Positions 1-7,808 of a DNA stretch of 13,515 bases are shown here, piece by piece. The notes beneath the pieces were generated by a model that was not told the DNA's origin, ran no database searches, and worked only from the letters and a program-made list of their open reading frames with translations. The translations under genes were made by a program, and so were the position numbers. How positions within the stretch are numbered: the first letter of the stretch is position 1; each line of letters opens with the position of its first letter. Source of the DNA: an uncultured Eubacteriales bacterium. Its GTDB lineage: Bacteria > Bacillota > Clostridia > UBA1381 > UBA9506. Location of the stretch: NCBI GenBank assembly GCA_900545185.1, contig UQYH01000064.1, forward strand, positions 1 to 13,515, read 5' to 3'.

Positions 1-82
1 GGAATATCCGTTTGCAGGGCAATTGCATGGCGACTCATTGTTGCCGAACAATATGATGATAGATGATTCTACAATAGTCTGA
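1..82 (+). CDS. Possible 3' end of a plus-strand gene, convergent with the AraC gene
   Basis: Frame 2 of the plus strand is open from the window edge to a TGA at 80-82 and would encode the last 26 residues of a protein, ending in DDSTIV. The tail has mixed composition and no recognisable domain. The stop lies inside the left arm of the hairpin at 79-109, which is followed by TTTATT, so a converging gene ending on a terminator is a reasonable reading. Frame 1 is also open, to a TGA at 64-66, so the frame choice is uncertain. With so few residues no function can be given, and it may not be a gene. Confidence 0.25.
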   Translation, partial: EYPFAGQLHGDSLLPNNMMIDDSTIV

Positions 83-109
83 GCACCAAGGCAAAGCCTT
101 GGCGCTCAG
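79..109. terminator. Strong hairpin at the end of the AraC gene, possibly bidirectional
   Basis: The arms at 79-92 and 96-109 form a 14-bp stem with an AAA/TTT loop. Read on the minus strand every position pairs, with one G-U. Read on the plus strand one A-C mismatch appears. It begins one base beyond the araC-type stop codon. The T-tract is modest on the plus side (TTTATT) and nearly absent on the minus side, so it may act as a shared or bidirectional terminator rather than a classic one-way terminator. Confidence 0.6.
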
Positions 110-110
110 T

Positions 111-884
111 TTATTCACGATGTTGTTTTTTATACTGTGCAGGTGACACCCCATACTGCTTTTTAAACATTTTAGAAAAATTAAAGGGGTCGTTATAGCC
201 CACCATAGCAGCGGATTGGTTCACCGAATATCCGGCCGCCAAAAGCGCCGCACCATGCTTTAATCTGGTTTGAATTAAGTATTCCGAAACCGTCAGCCCC
301 ATTCGCTTTTTCAGCATACGCGATAAATAGCGTCTGTCCAGGTTCAGCATTTGGGCAATGCTGTCCACCGTAATCGGATTCATGTAATTTGTGTTGACAA
401 AATTCACAACCTGCTGTTCATACGGTGTTTCCTGCTTACAGTTTTCAAACAGAACCGACATCATTTCAAAAATTTTGGCCGTCACAAACTCCTCACGCGT
501 GGCAGAAAGCTCTGCTGCACGGCGCACATCCAAAAAGGTAGCGGCCGGATATTGGCACACCGGTGCCGGCAGGGCTTGCAGCCGTTCGGCCGCACGGCCA
601 GTAAAGCCCATCCAGATATAAAACCAAGGGTCTTTTTCATCGGCCGTATAGCTGTGAACCTCGCCGGGGCAAATCACAAAAATCTCCCCCGCGCGGACGG
701 GATACGTTTTGCCCGACCGGCAAAACGTACCCTTGCCGCCGACGACATAGTGAATGAGATAATGGTTACGAATCGTCGGGCCGAAGCTGTGCTTTGGCAC
801 ACAGCTTTCCCAGCCCAGTTCACATGGGTTTAAGTCCTTAAAGTCACGCTCGGCCAGCGGTATGGATGTAATGCCTTCTGTCAC
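111..884 (-). CDS. AraC-family transcriptional regulator with N-terminal cupin-like sensor domain
   Basis: A predicted cytoplasmic DNA-binding regulator of about 257 residues. The N-terminal part (about residues 30-95, around YLIHYVVGGKGTF, VRAGEIFVICPGEVHSY) matches the AraC ligand-binding cupin fold, where a small molecule, often a sugar, binds. The C-terminal 100 residues carry the two helix-turn-helix motifs of the family (ITVDSIAQMLNLDRRYLSRMLKK and the terminal FSKMFKKQYGVSPAQYKK). I chose the GTG at 884 because a GGGAGG ribosome site (893-898) lies 8 bases upstream. An earlier in-frame GTG at 908 has no usable site. It begins 52 bp after the SLH protein gene with no terminator between them, so the two may be co-transcribed. 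No sugar-use genes lie in view, so the ligand and targets are unknown. Confidence 0.9.
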   Translation of the reverse strand: MTEGITSIPLAERDFKDLNPCELGWESCVPKHSFGPTIRNHYLIHYVVGGKGTFCRSGKTYPVRAGEIFVICPGEVHSYTADEKDPWFYIWMGFTGRAAERLQALPAPVCQYPAATFLDVRRAAELSATREEFVTAKIFEMMSVLFENCKQETPYEQQVVNFVNTNYMNPITVDSIAQMLNLDRRYLSRMLKKRMGLTVSEYLIQTRLKHGAALLAAGYSVNQSAAMVGYNDPFNFSKMFKKQYGVSPAQYKKQHRE

Positions 885-936
885 GGTTTTTGCCTCCCTC
901 AGTGTCACCTCATGCGACGCTTCACGTATCTTGCGC

Positions 937-3012
937 CTAGTGCTCCAAATAGTTACATAAAATAATCATTGCATCGCCGCGTCGCAGCTGATTGTCGGGG
1001 TAAAAGCTGCCGCCGTCACCGCTGACCAGCTTAAGTCCCCAGGCCACCGCCGCAACGCCGGTTTGCTCCGGCGTAACGTCCGCAAACGGACAGCGGAAAA
1101 TGTCGGGAATCTTAACAAAGTCGCCGTAGCCCAGCATGCGGATTAAATAGGTGATGCCCTCATACCGCGTCACACCGCCTTCGGGGTTCATTTCGTCAGC
1201 CGAAAGGATGCCGCGGCGAATGAGTTCACGGTACATGTCCTCCGTATCCCGATCATTATCACCCCAAATACCCTGCTTCAGAAGGCGCAGGAAAGCCTCC
1301 TGTGTAATGGCTTCTGTCGGGTGCAGACCGCCGTCTGCCGCGGCAGGCAGATATATCTTGTTCGCAAGCAGCTTTTGAATCTTTGCTTCGCCGTAAAAGC
1401 CTTCAATATCCGAATATACAGGTACGGTTGTATCGGCCTCCGGCTTTAATTTATAATCCAAGGATTCCAATGTTTCGGCATCAAAAATCGGTTTGCTTTT
1501 CAGCATATAAACAGCCTTGGCCTGCGGTGTATCTTCGGGCTTTTCCGTCGTCCCGGCAACATAATAAAGGCTCAGCTCACCTTTTTTCATAGCTGCTTCG
1601 TCTGCTTTATCCTGTGCGGCAGCATTCGCCGTATCGGGGAAGTCAACCGCCGTCCAGTTCAGCGTAAAGGCGGTTAATTCGCCTGTTTTTTCGTCAAAGC
1701 TGATCCATGCACCGTTATCATAAACCGGCACATCATTCACAACACGCAAAAACTCAAAGCCACTTTTTTCGCTGTCATAGTATTCTTTTTCGGTCATTTG
1801 CGCAAATTCATCTGCATAATTTTTCTCTAAAAACGCCTTGGCATTGGCTTTTAAAACGTCCTTTGCAATGTCCTTTTTCTTGTCGCGCTGCGCCCAATCC
1901 GTATATTCGCTTGAATAATAGTTCACAATCCGTCCCGTTTCGGCCTCTATCATCACGTTTTTAAAGCCGTAACCCGTACCATCGGCCTTTTCCGGACGGC
2001 GATACCGCAGTTGGATGATATAGGCGCCTGTCCGATTCCGATAGGTAGAATATCCGTCCAGCTTGTAGCTTGCATCAATTTTAAAGTCAGAAACGGCGCG
2101 GCAAACAGAATCCGCCTTCTCTTTGGAAAGCATTTTCGATACCTTGTCTACCAGCTCGCGTTCCACCGCCGAAAGCTGCGGCCCGCCGTTGCCGCCGCCG
2201 GCCTCCTTATCTGCCGCTTCGCTTTTCATGCTGTTTCTGTCAAAGATCATATCGCGTGCGGGGTAAAGCATCGCCTCGCCCGTTACGGCATCAATCACAA
2301 CATTTTCATCATAACGGCTGCGATACACAAGTTTTGCAGTGTTTTCGTATTTCTCGCTGACGATTTGATAATACAGACGATAGCCTATTGTCTCGGCAAA
2401 GGCTTTTTGCGCATCGGCAAACGAAATAACATCGCTTTCATCAAATGTCATCTTGCTCCAAGGGGAGTTGTAATTCGTTACGCGCAATGTTTTGTCCTCT
2501 ACCGTACAGCGCAGTTCCTCGTTCTCGACCGGGATGTTGTTATGTACACGCGGAAATGTCACCGTATAATCATTGTTATAACCCATCTCTGCGGTCGGTT
2601 CACTGGTTTCGGCAAGCCGCTTCGGGTCAATAGAGGCAATAAAGCTGCGTGCCGCACCGATGGCTTCTTCTTTTGTGTGCTTGGCAAAAGAAGGCGTGTA
2701 GTCCTCCCGGTTGCTTTCATACAGGTTATAGCCGCGGATGGTGCCGTCCTTTTCCAAATTGACGCCAATGCTTTTATACACCATGTCATCCTGTGACTCC
2801 CAGTATAAGCTGTAGGTCGTCTCGCCTTCCCGTTCTTCTGTGTTGTAGTTTCTGAAGGTCACCTCGTCATCATCAATCGGCAGCTTTGCCTTAGCGGCCA
2901 AAATCAACCGTTCGATTAGGGCGCTGTCATCCGTGTCGGCAAAAGCAGGCACGAAAAGTGACGTACACAAAAGTATCACCGTCAATACAGATACCGCTTT
3001 TTTCATCATCAT
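937..3012 (-). CDS. Secreted YcdB/PepSY-domain protein with C-terminal SLH repeats
   Basis: A predicted exported, cell-wall-attached protein of 691 residues. Residues 1-25 are a signal peptide: KK, a hydrophobic core, then a PAFA cleavage site before Asp26. Two related halves follow, each with YcdB/PepSY-like features such as VTGEAMLY near 243-250 and EAETGRIVNYYS in the second half. They are joined by a Gly/Ser-rich linker with GGGNGG at 272-277. The last 120 residues contain one clear S-layer homology repeat (about 637-691: FADVTPEQ, VSGDGGSFYPDNQLRRGDA) and a weaker one before it. SLH repeats bind pyruvylated wall polymers. PepSY-type domains are often linked to control of extracellular proteases, but the role here is unknown. 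I chose the ATG cluster at 3012/3009/3006 behind AAAGGAAAGGGG. Upstream residues in the open frame come from the leader. Confidence 0.85.
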   Translation of the reverse strand: MMMKKAVSVLTVILLCTSLFVPAFADTDDSALIERLILAAKAKLPIDDDEVTFRNYNTEEREGETTYSLYWESQDDMVYKSIGVNLEKDGTIRGYNLYESNREDYTPSFAKHTKEEAIGAARSFIASIDPKRLAETSEPTAEMGYNNDYTVTFPRVHNNIPVENEELRCTVEDKTLRVTNYNSPWSKMTFDESDVISFADAQKAFAETIGYRLYYQIVSEKYENTAKLVYRSRYDENVVIDAVTGEAMLYPARDMIFDRNSMKSEAADKEAGGGNGGPQLSAVERELVDKVSKMLSKEKADSVCRAVSDFKIDASYKLDGYSTYRNRTGAYIIQLRYRRPEKADGTGYGFKNVMIEAETGRIVNYYSSEYTDWAQRDKKKDIAKDVLKANAKAFLEKNYADEFAQMTEKEYYDSEKSGFEFLRVVNDVPVYDNGAWISFDEKTGELTAFTLNWTAVDFPDTANAAAQDKADEAAMKKGELSLYYVAGTTEKPEDTPQAKAVYMLKSKPIFDAETLESLDYKLKPEADTTVPVYSDIEGFYGEAKIQKLLANKIYLPAAADGGLHPTEAITQEAFLRLLKQGIWGDNDRDTEDMYRELIRRGILSADEMNPEGGVTRYEGITYLIRMLGYGDFVKIPDIFRCPFADVTPEQTGVAAVAWGLKLVSGDGGSFYPDNQLRRGDAMIILCNYLEH

Positions 3013-3072
3013 AAAAACCCCTTTCCTTTTTTTTTGCGCGGGCGAGCACAGCCGCTGCGCCGCACCATGCAT

Positions 3073-3115
3073 AGTATAGCTAATGGTATAGACGTATGTT
3101 CCGGAAAAAAGTTCC
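3073..3115 (-). promoter_or_regulatory. Putative promoter of the SLH protein gene, ECF-sigma-like
   Basis: On the minus strand GGAACTT (3109-3115) is followed after 15 bases by GTCTAT (3088-3093, containing CGTC at 3091-3094), close to the known ECF sigma pattern GGAACTT-N15/16-GTCTAA. The T-run after the -35 element is also typical. A TATACT (3073-3078) lies just downstream but has no recognisable -35 at 16-18 bases, so a housekeeping promoter is the weaker option. The palindrome TTCCGGAA (3099-3106) sits in the spacer. Either promoter would give a leader of roughly 55-70 nt. Confidence 0.45.
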
Positions 3116-3125
3116 GCTTTTGGTG

Positions 3126-3167
3126 TAAAAAAGCAGCTGCAAAACAAATTTTTGCTCTGCGGCTGCT
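3126..3167 (-). terminator. Rho-independent terminator of rny
   Basis: On the minus strand AGCAGC (3162-3167) pairs with GCTGCT (3132-3137). An inner GCAAAA/TTTTGC stem lies between, and a run of six or seven T follows. It lies about 28 bp past the rny stop and upstream of the SLH gene promoter, which separates the two transcription units. Confidence 0.75.
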
Positions 3168-3194
3168 CGGTCTGATTTTTAAAACGTTTTTTTC

Positions 3195-4742
3195 TTATTT
3201 TGCATATTCGATTGCGCGCGTTTCACGAATGACATTCACCTTAATTTGGCCGGGATATTCCAGCTCGTTTTCAATACGCTTTACAATGTCACGCGCTACC
3301 ATCGTAATGCCGTCGTCCTTCACATCCTCCGGTTTTACCATAATGCGAATTTCACGGCCGGCCTGAATGGCAAAGGAACGCTCAACACCTTCAAAGGAGT
3401 TTGCAATTTCCTCCAGCTTTTCAAGACGCTTGATGTACGATTCAATATTTTCACGGCGTGCACCGGGACGAGCTGCCGAAATCGCGTCAGCTGCCTGCAC
3501 AATCACCGCAATAATGCTGTTTGCTTCCACATCGCCGTGATGCGCCATAATGGCGTGTACAACCTCGTGACCTTCTTTATATTTTTTCGCCAAATCCGCA
3601 CCGATCATAACGTGCGAGCCTTCCATTTCATGGTCGGCAGCCTTGCCCAGGTCATGCAGCAGGCCGGCACGCTTTGCAATGGTAATATCGGCGCCCAGCT
3701 CACCGGCCATTAAGCCGGATAAGTGCGATACTTCAATTGAATGCTTCAGCACATTTTGGCCGTAGCTGGTTCTGAAACGCAGCTTGCCCAACAGGCGGAT
3801 AATTTCGGGATGCAGGCCATGTACGCCCGTTTCAAATACGGCGTTTTCACCCTCCTGCTTAATTTCGGCCTCCACTTCTTTTTTGGCCTTTTCATACATT
3901 TCTTCAATGCGAGCCGGATGAATACGGCCGTCAACAATCAGCTTTTCAAGCGTTTGACGGGCAATCTCTCTCCGTACCGGGTCAAAGCCGGACAAAATGA
4001 CCGCCTCCGGCGTATCATCAATAATCAAATCAATTCCCGTCAGGGTTTCCAGCGTTCTGATGTTACGGCCTTCACGACCGATAATTCTGCCCTTCATTTC
4101 ATCATTCGGCAGGTTTACAACGCTGACGGTTGTTTCGGCCACATGATCGGCCGCACATTTTTGAATGGCACAGGCAATAATATTTTTTGCATTTTTTTCT
4201 GCATTTTCCTTTGCCTGCGTTTCAATTTCTTTTACCATAAGCGCCGCCTCATGGCGAACGTCACTTTCAACACTCTTTAAAAGGAACTGCTTGGCATCCT
4301 CGGCCGAAAGACCCGAAAGCTGCTCTAAAACCTCCAATTCCTTTTTCTTAACCTCGTTAATTTCGTTTTTCAGCTGGTCAAGCTCTTTTTCCTTACGGTT
4401 AAGCTTTTCCTCTTTACGCTCCATCGACTCGTTCTTTTTGTCTAAATTTTCTTCTTTTTGCTGAATCCGCCGTTCCTGACGCGAAATATCACTTCTGCGT
4501 TCTTTAATTTCACGGTCAAATTCCTGTCTTTGTTTGTGATTTTCTTCTTTTGCTTCTAAAAGCAATTCACGTTTTTTACTTTCCCCATCTTTTTTAGCAC
4601 GCTGTATAATTTCCTTAGCTTCAGCTTCTGCACTTCCGAATTCTGCTTCGGCAATCTTTTTTCTGTACGAAACGCCCAAACGGAATGCAACAAAAGCGGC
4701 CACGGCAACTAAAACCAAAGCGACTGCTATGCAGATAATCAA
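3195..4742 (-). CDS. rny: Ribonuclease Y
   Basis: RNase Y is a membrane-anchored endoribonuclease that begins decay of many mRNAs in Bacillota, working with other degradation enzymes at the inner face of the membrane. The order is typical. A single N-terminal membrane helix (about 1-23) is followed by a long, highly charged coiled coil (about 30-185), a KH RNA-binding domain with GRIIGREGRN at 218-227, and an HD metal-dependent phosphohydrolase domain with H334, the H363-D364 pair, H401/H402 and D419. At 515 residues the length is close to the family norm. The TTG at 4742 is used here, with AAGGG 6 bases upstream. A much stronger GGGAGG (4767-4772) sits 9 bases before an in-frame ATA at 4757, which would add five residues (IEGLD). 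The gene has its own promoter, a long leader and a terminator, so it appears monocistronic. Confidence 0.97.
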   Translation of the reverse strand: MIICIAVALVLVAVAAFVAFRLGVSYRKKIAEAEFGSAEAEAKEIIQRAKKDGESKKRELLLEAKEENHKQRQEFDREIKERRSDISRQERRIQQKEENLDKKNESMERKEEKLNRKEKELDQLKNEINEVKKKELEVLEQLSGLSAEDAKQFLLKSVESDVRHEAALMVKEIETQAKENAEKNAKNIIACAIQKCAADHVAETTVSVVNLPNDEMKGRIIGREGRNIRTLETLTGIDLIIDDTPEAVILSGFDPVRREIARQTLEKLIVDGRIHPARIEEMYEKAKKEVEAEIKQEGENAVFETGVHGLHPEIIRLLGKLRFRTSYGQNVLKHSIEVSHLSGLMAGELGADITIAKRAGLLHDLGKAADHEMEGSHVMIGADLAKKYKEGHEVVHAIMAHHGDVEANSIIAVIVQAADAISAARPGARRENIESYIKRLEKLEEIANSFEGVERSFAIQAGREIRIMVKPEDVKDDGITMVARDIVKRIENELEYPGQIKVNVIRETRAIEYAK

Positions 4743-4757
4743 ATCTAACCCTTCTAT

Positions 4758-5089
4758 TGTCGGTTACCTCCCTTTTGTAAATTTTCGTATTCACAGCAAC
4801 GTTGATTTGAACACCGCACAGTCGACAAATTTGGCAAATTCATAATGGGAGCATTCCCGAAAGACAAGTCCGTTACCCTGCACAAGCCGAATTTGCCGTC
4901 AACCCTTTTGCGGACAGCATATGCAGTTTGCTGAACCGTTTGTCTGAAAGCGAAAAAGTCAAAGTTAATACACGGTTGTATGAACAAAGAATGTCATGCT
5001 TTTATAAAGAAAAACCGGCTCTAAACCGATGTTGGTTCGTATCCTTTGCGCTGCTATACAATTTGTTATGAAAATACATACATAACCTC
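4758..5089 (-). promoter_or_regulatory. Long 5' leader of rny with an early terminator-like hairpin
   Basis: The stretch between the predicted rny transcription start (near 5089) and the start codon holds no convincing gene. On the minus strand, about 60-75 nt into the leader, AUCGG (5026-5030) pairs with CCGGU (5014-5018) around a 7-nt loop and runs into UUUUUCUUU, a small attenuator-like terminator. A first hairpin (GUUAUG/CAUAAC) lies just before it. A leader of about 330 nt leaves room for autoregulation, processing or a short independent RNA. I recognise no known riboswitch or T-box motif. Confidence 0.4.
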
Positions 5090-5095
5090 ATACTT

Positions 5096-5124
5096 ATTTT
5101 ACCTTTTTTTTGCGTTTCTGTCAA
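5096..5124 (-). promoter_or_regulatory. SigmaA-type promoter for rny
   Basis: Minus strand TTGACA (5119-5124), a 17-bp spacer, then TAAAAT (5096-5101). The -35 is perfect and the spacing ideal. The predicted transcription start is near 5089. It lies downstream of the terminator of the preceding operon, so rny is probably transcribed independently. Confidence 0.8.
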
Positions 5125-5232
5125 TGCCAAATTCATAAATTTGCAAGAAAATGTTTAAAAAAAGTTAAAAATTTTTAGCACATCGCAAACCGAGGCGCCG
5201 CAGCACCTTAGATTGAGTCGATTCGCCGAAGA

Positions 5233-5273
5233 ACAAAAACAACTGCCGCAAGTCACCCTAAGACTTGCGGCAG
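5233..5273 (-). terminator. Rho-independent terminator of the glycosyltransferase-to-TIGR03936 operon
   Basis: A perfect 12-bp stem (arms 5262-5273 and 5243-5254, loop of 7) is followed on the minus strand by TTGTTTTTGTT. It lies 24 bp after the stop of the TIGR03936-type gene and closes the operon. Confidence 0.88.
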
Positions 5274-5296
5274 CCCCCTTTGAATCAATATAATCC

Positions 5297-5956
5297 CTAC
5301 ATCAGTGCACGGCCGTCATCCGCCAAAATTTTGGTGCGGTGAATATCAACATCCGTCACAAAAAAGCCCGGAATGTACTGCTCCATGGCCGAAACGACAA
5401 GCTCCGGCTTTAGGTTGGCCGAAGGCCCTGCCGAAAGAATCATGGAAAGCACCGCGCCATCTGCTTCGGCACAGCTAAGAGCAAGATTGGCAATGTCCGG
5501 CAAAATATCCGCTTCGGTCGTTTTGCGCTTGGTTTTTTTCTCCACAATCACATCGGCGCGCTCCATAAAGGCTTCAATTTGCTGCGCATCAAGCGGCGCA
5601 CCCGTCACCGTCACCGTGTAGGCCGCCCAGCGGATGTCCGCCAGTTTTTTCATGCCCGGTGTGCGTTCCGCCGCGCCGTTTATATGGATGCCCAGCGGCA
5701 AAACACGGTTCAGCTTTTCTATATTTTCCCCCGTCAGCGCATGCTCCGTTTCGGCATCCATATATTCACATTCACTGGTAACGCCCACCGAAAGCGGCAG
5801 CCCGATTGCCATTTTGGGATGCGGATTAAACCCTTCGGAATACGTCAGCCGGATTCCGGCACGTTTAAACGCCCGTGTAAACAGGCGGATTAAATCCAGA
5901 TGCGAAACATACTTGGCATCGCCGTATTTGGCGTAGCATAATCTATATCGAATCAC
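5297..5956 (-). CDS. TIGR03936-family radical SAM-associated protein (DUF2344)
   Basis: A small protein of about 219 residues recognised by the family's N-terminal signature: RYRLCYAKYGDAKYVSHLDLIRLFTRAFKRAGI, then SEGFNPHPKMAIGLPLSVGV. The family is almost always encoded directly after, or fused to, the TIGR03960 radical SAM protein, as here. Its biochemical role is not established. RNA modification or maturation has been suggested by neighbourhood only, which is inference. The GTG at 5956 is the best start, because GGGGG lies 8 bases upstream and it gives the expected MIRYRL N-terminus. A TTG at 5974 would add six residues but lacks a well-spaced site. The chosen start overlaps the end of the upstream gene by 14 bp, so translation is probably coupled. 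Confidence 0.88.
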   Translation of the reverse strand: MIRYRLCYAKYGDAKYVSHLDLIRLFTRAFKRAGIRLTYSEGFNPHPKMAIGLPLSVGVTSECEYMDAETEHALTGENIEKLNRVLPLGIHINGAAERTPGMKKLADIRWAAYTVTVTGAPLDAQQIEAFMERADVIVEKKTKRKTTEADILPDIANLALSCAEADGAVLSMILSAGPSANLKPELVVSAMEQYIPGFFVTDVDIHRTKILADDGRALM

Positions 5957-7781
5957 AAAGGTTGCCCCCTTCAAATTGCTTCATACCGCAGCCGCCGCAG
6001 CCGCTGCGACAGTTCGGCGTCAGCTCGCCGCGCTTTGCTTTTTCGTTTTCACGCTCTAAAAAGGCGCGCGTCACGCCGGGATCGATAACCTCCCACGGCA
6101 AAATTTCATCATAGCTGCGCTCCCGATAGTTGTAAAACCACGGGTCAATCTCTTCTTCGCGAAAGGCCTGCATCCACAAATCGTATTGAAAACATTCCTG
6201 CCAGGCATCAAACCGCACGCCCAGCTTTTGCGCCCGAACCAGCACCCGTCCCAGCCGACGGTCGCCGCGCGCAAACACGCCCTCTAAAACGCTCAGGGTC
6301 GATTCGTGCCAGTTATATACAATAGCTTTATCATGAATTTCGTTTTTAATTAAATGCTGCTTTTCACGCAGTGCTTCAATATCATCCTGCGCCGCCCATT
6401 GAAAGGGCGTAAAGGGCTTCGGCACAAAAGATGACGCGGAAACCGTTACGCGTAAGCCCTTGTTACGCAGCTCGCGCGGCGTATCGCGGTATGCCTGCAC
6501 CACCTTATGCGCCAAATGAGCAATGGCCTTTACATCCTCGGCCGTTTCGGTCGGCAAACCGATCATAAAATACAGCTTAACACCGCTGTAGCCGCCGGCA
6601 AAGGCCAGCGAAACGGAGCGCATCAAATCCTCCTCCGTCACACCCTTATTAATCACGTCACGCATGCGCTGTGAACCTGCCTCCGGCGCAAAGGTAAGGC
6701 CGCTTTTACGTACCTTTTGCACCTTTTGCATCAGTTCCATCGAAAAGCTGTCAATGCGCAGCGAAGGCAGGCTTAAATTAATTTTCTTTTCAACCGTCAT
6801 GTCCAAAAGACCCTCGGTCAGTTCTTTTAAACCGGTATAATCGCTGGTCGAAAGGCTGGACATGGAAATTTCTTCGTAGCCCGTGGTATCAATCAGCTTT
6901 TGTGCCAAATCCAAAAGGCGTTTGGGGCTTTTTTCACGCACAGGCCGATACAGCATACCGGCCTGACAAAAACGGCAGCCGCGGATGCAGCCGCGGAACA
7001 GCTCCAGCGTGATGCGGTCATGAATGACCTCCATATACGGTACAATCATGGTTTCGGGGTAATAGGCCGCATCCATATCGCGTACAAACTGCTTTTGAAC
7101 ACGCTTGGGCGCCTTGGGATGGTTCGGCTCCATAGAGGCAATCGTACCGTCCTCATTATATGTTACAGTATAAAACTGCGGTACATAAATGCCGCGGATG
7201 TCAAGCAGTGATTCCAAAAACGCAAGCTTCGGTGCGCCGGAGCGTTTCCATACGCGGTACGCCTCCATCACCTCAAGCATCTGTTCTTCGCTTTCGCCGA
7301 TCATGTAAAAATCCATAATATCGGCCAACGGCTCCGGATTATAGGCGCAGGGGCCGCCCGCATACACAAAGGGCATATCCTCGCCACGTTCCTCCCGAAG
7401 CGGCGGAATCCCGGCCAGATCCAGCATGTTAACAATGTTGGAATAGCTCATTTCATATTGCAGCGTAAAGCCCACAATGTCAAAATCCGCAACAGGCGTT
7501 CTTGTTTCGTTTGAAAAAAGAGGAATATTTTGCTCACGCATTTTTTCTTCCATATCAATCCAGGGTGCAAACACGCGCTCGCAATAAATATCCGGCTGCT
7601 CGTTTAACAGATGGTATAAAATTTTAATTCCCAAATGCGACATGCCCACCTCGTACACATCCGGAAAACAAAAAGCAAAACGAATTAAAATTTCCGATAA
7701 ATCTTTATGTACACTGTTGTACTCTGTACCGATATATCTTGCCGGCTTTTGTACTTCCTTTAAAATTTTATCCAGTTGCAT
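5943..7781 (-). CDS. TIGR03960-family B12-binding-like/radical SAM protein
   Basis: A 612-residue iron-sulfur enzyme of unknown substrate. The N-terminal ~190 residues resemble the cobalamin-binding-type Rossmann domain of this group (FCFPDVYEVGMSHLGIKIL, DIVGFTLQYEMSY, GGPCAYNPEP). The radical SAM core follows, with C265-C269-C272 (CIRGCRFC) holding the [4Fe-4S] cluster that cleaves S-adenosylmethionine, and later MIGLPTET and SSFVPKPFTPFQW. The C-terminus carries a second CxxxCxxC (C591, C595, C598) and C609, a possible auxiliary cluster site. The ATG at 7781 is preceded by AAAGGAATGGAAGC. It lies 27 bp after recO and overlaps the next gene, consistent with one operon. In many Clostridia this pair leads to rng-rplU-rpmA, but here a terminator follows instead. 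Confidence 0.92.
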   Translation of the reverse strand: MQLDKILKEVQKPARYIGTEYNSVHKDLSEILIRFAFCFPDVYEVGMSHLGIKILYHLLNEQPDIYCERVFAPWIDMEEKMREQNIPLFSNETRTPVADFDIVGFTLQYEMSYSNIVNMLDLAGIPPLREERGEDMPFVYAGGPCAYNPEPLADIMDFYMIGESEEQMLEVMEAYRVWKRSGAPKLAFLESLLDIRGIYVPQFYTVTYNEDGTIASMEPNHPKAPKRVQKQFVRDMDAAYYPETMIVPYMEVIHDRITLELFRGCIRGCRFCQAGMLYRPVREKSPKRLLDLAQKLIDTTGYEEISMSSLSTSDYTGLKELTEGLLDMTVEKKINLSLPSLRIDSFSMELMQKVQKVRKSGLTFAPEAGSQRMRDVINKGVTEEDLMRSVSLAFAGGYSGVKLYFMIGLPTETAEDVKAIAHLAHKVVQAYRDTPRELRNKGLRVTVSASSFVPKPFTPFQWAAQDDIEALREKQHLIKNEIHDKAIVYNWHESTLSVLEGVFARGDRRLGRVLVRAQKLGVRFDAWQECFQYDLWMQAFREEEIDPWFYNYRERSYDEILPWEVIDPGVTRAFLERENEKAKRGELTPNCRSGCGGCGMKQFEGGNLCDSI

Positions 7782-7808
7782 GCTTCCATTCCTTTCAGCC
7801 CGTACGGC

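Noticed and set aside
2011..2796. Long plus-strand open frame opposite the SLH protein gene
   Set aside because: It is antisense to a clear secreted protein, has no ribosome site or promoter, and reads as an antisense shadow rich in His, Arg and Ile.
4754..4987. Minus-strand open frame of 77 codons in the rny leader
   Set aside because: It would start with TTG without a ribosome site, has a Cys-rich low-plausibility sequence, and its end is made of the rny ribosome site. Leader RNA is the better explanation.
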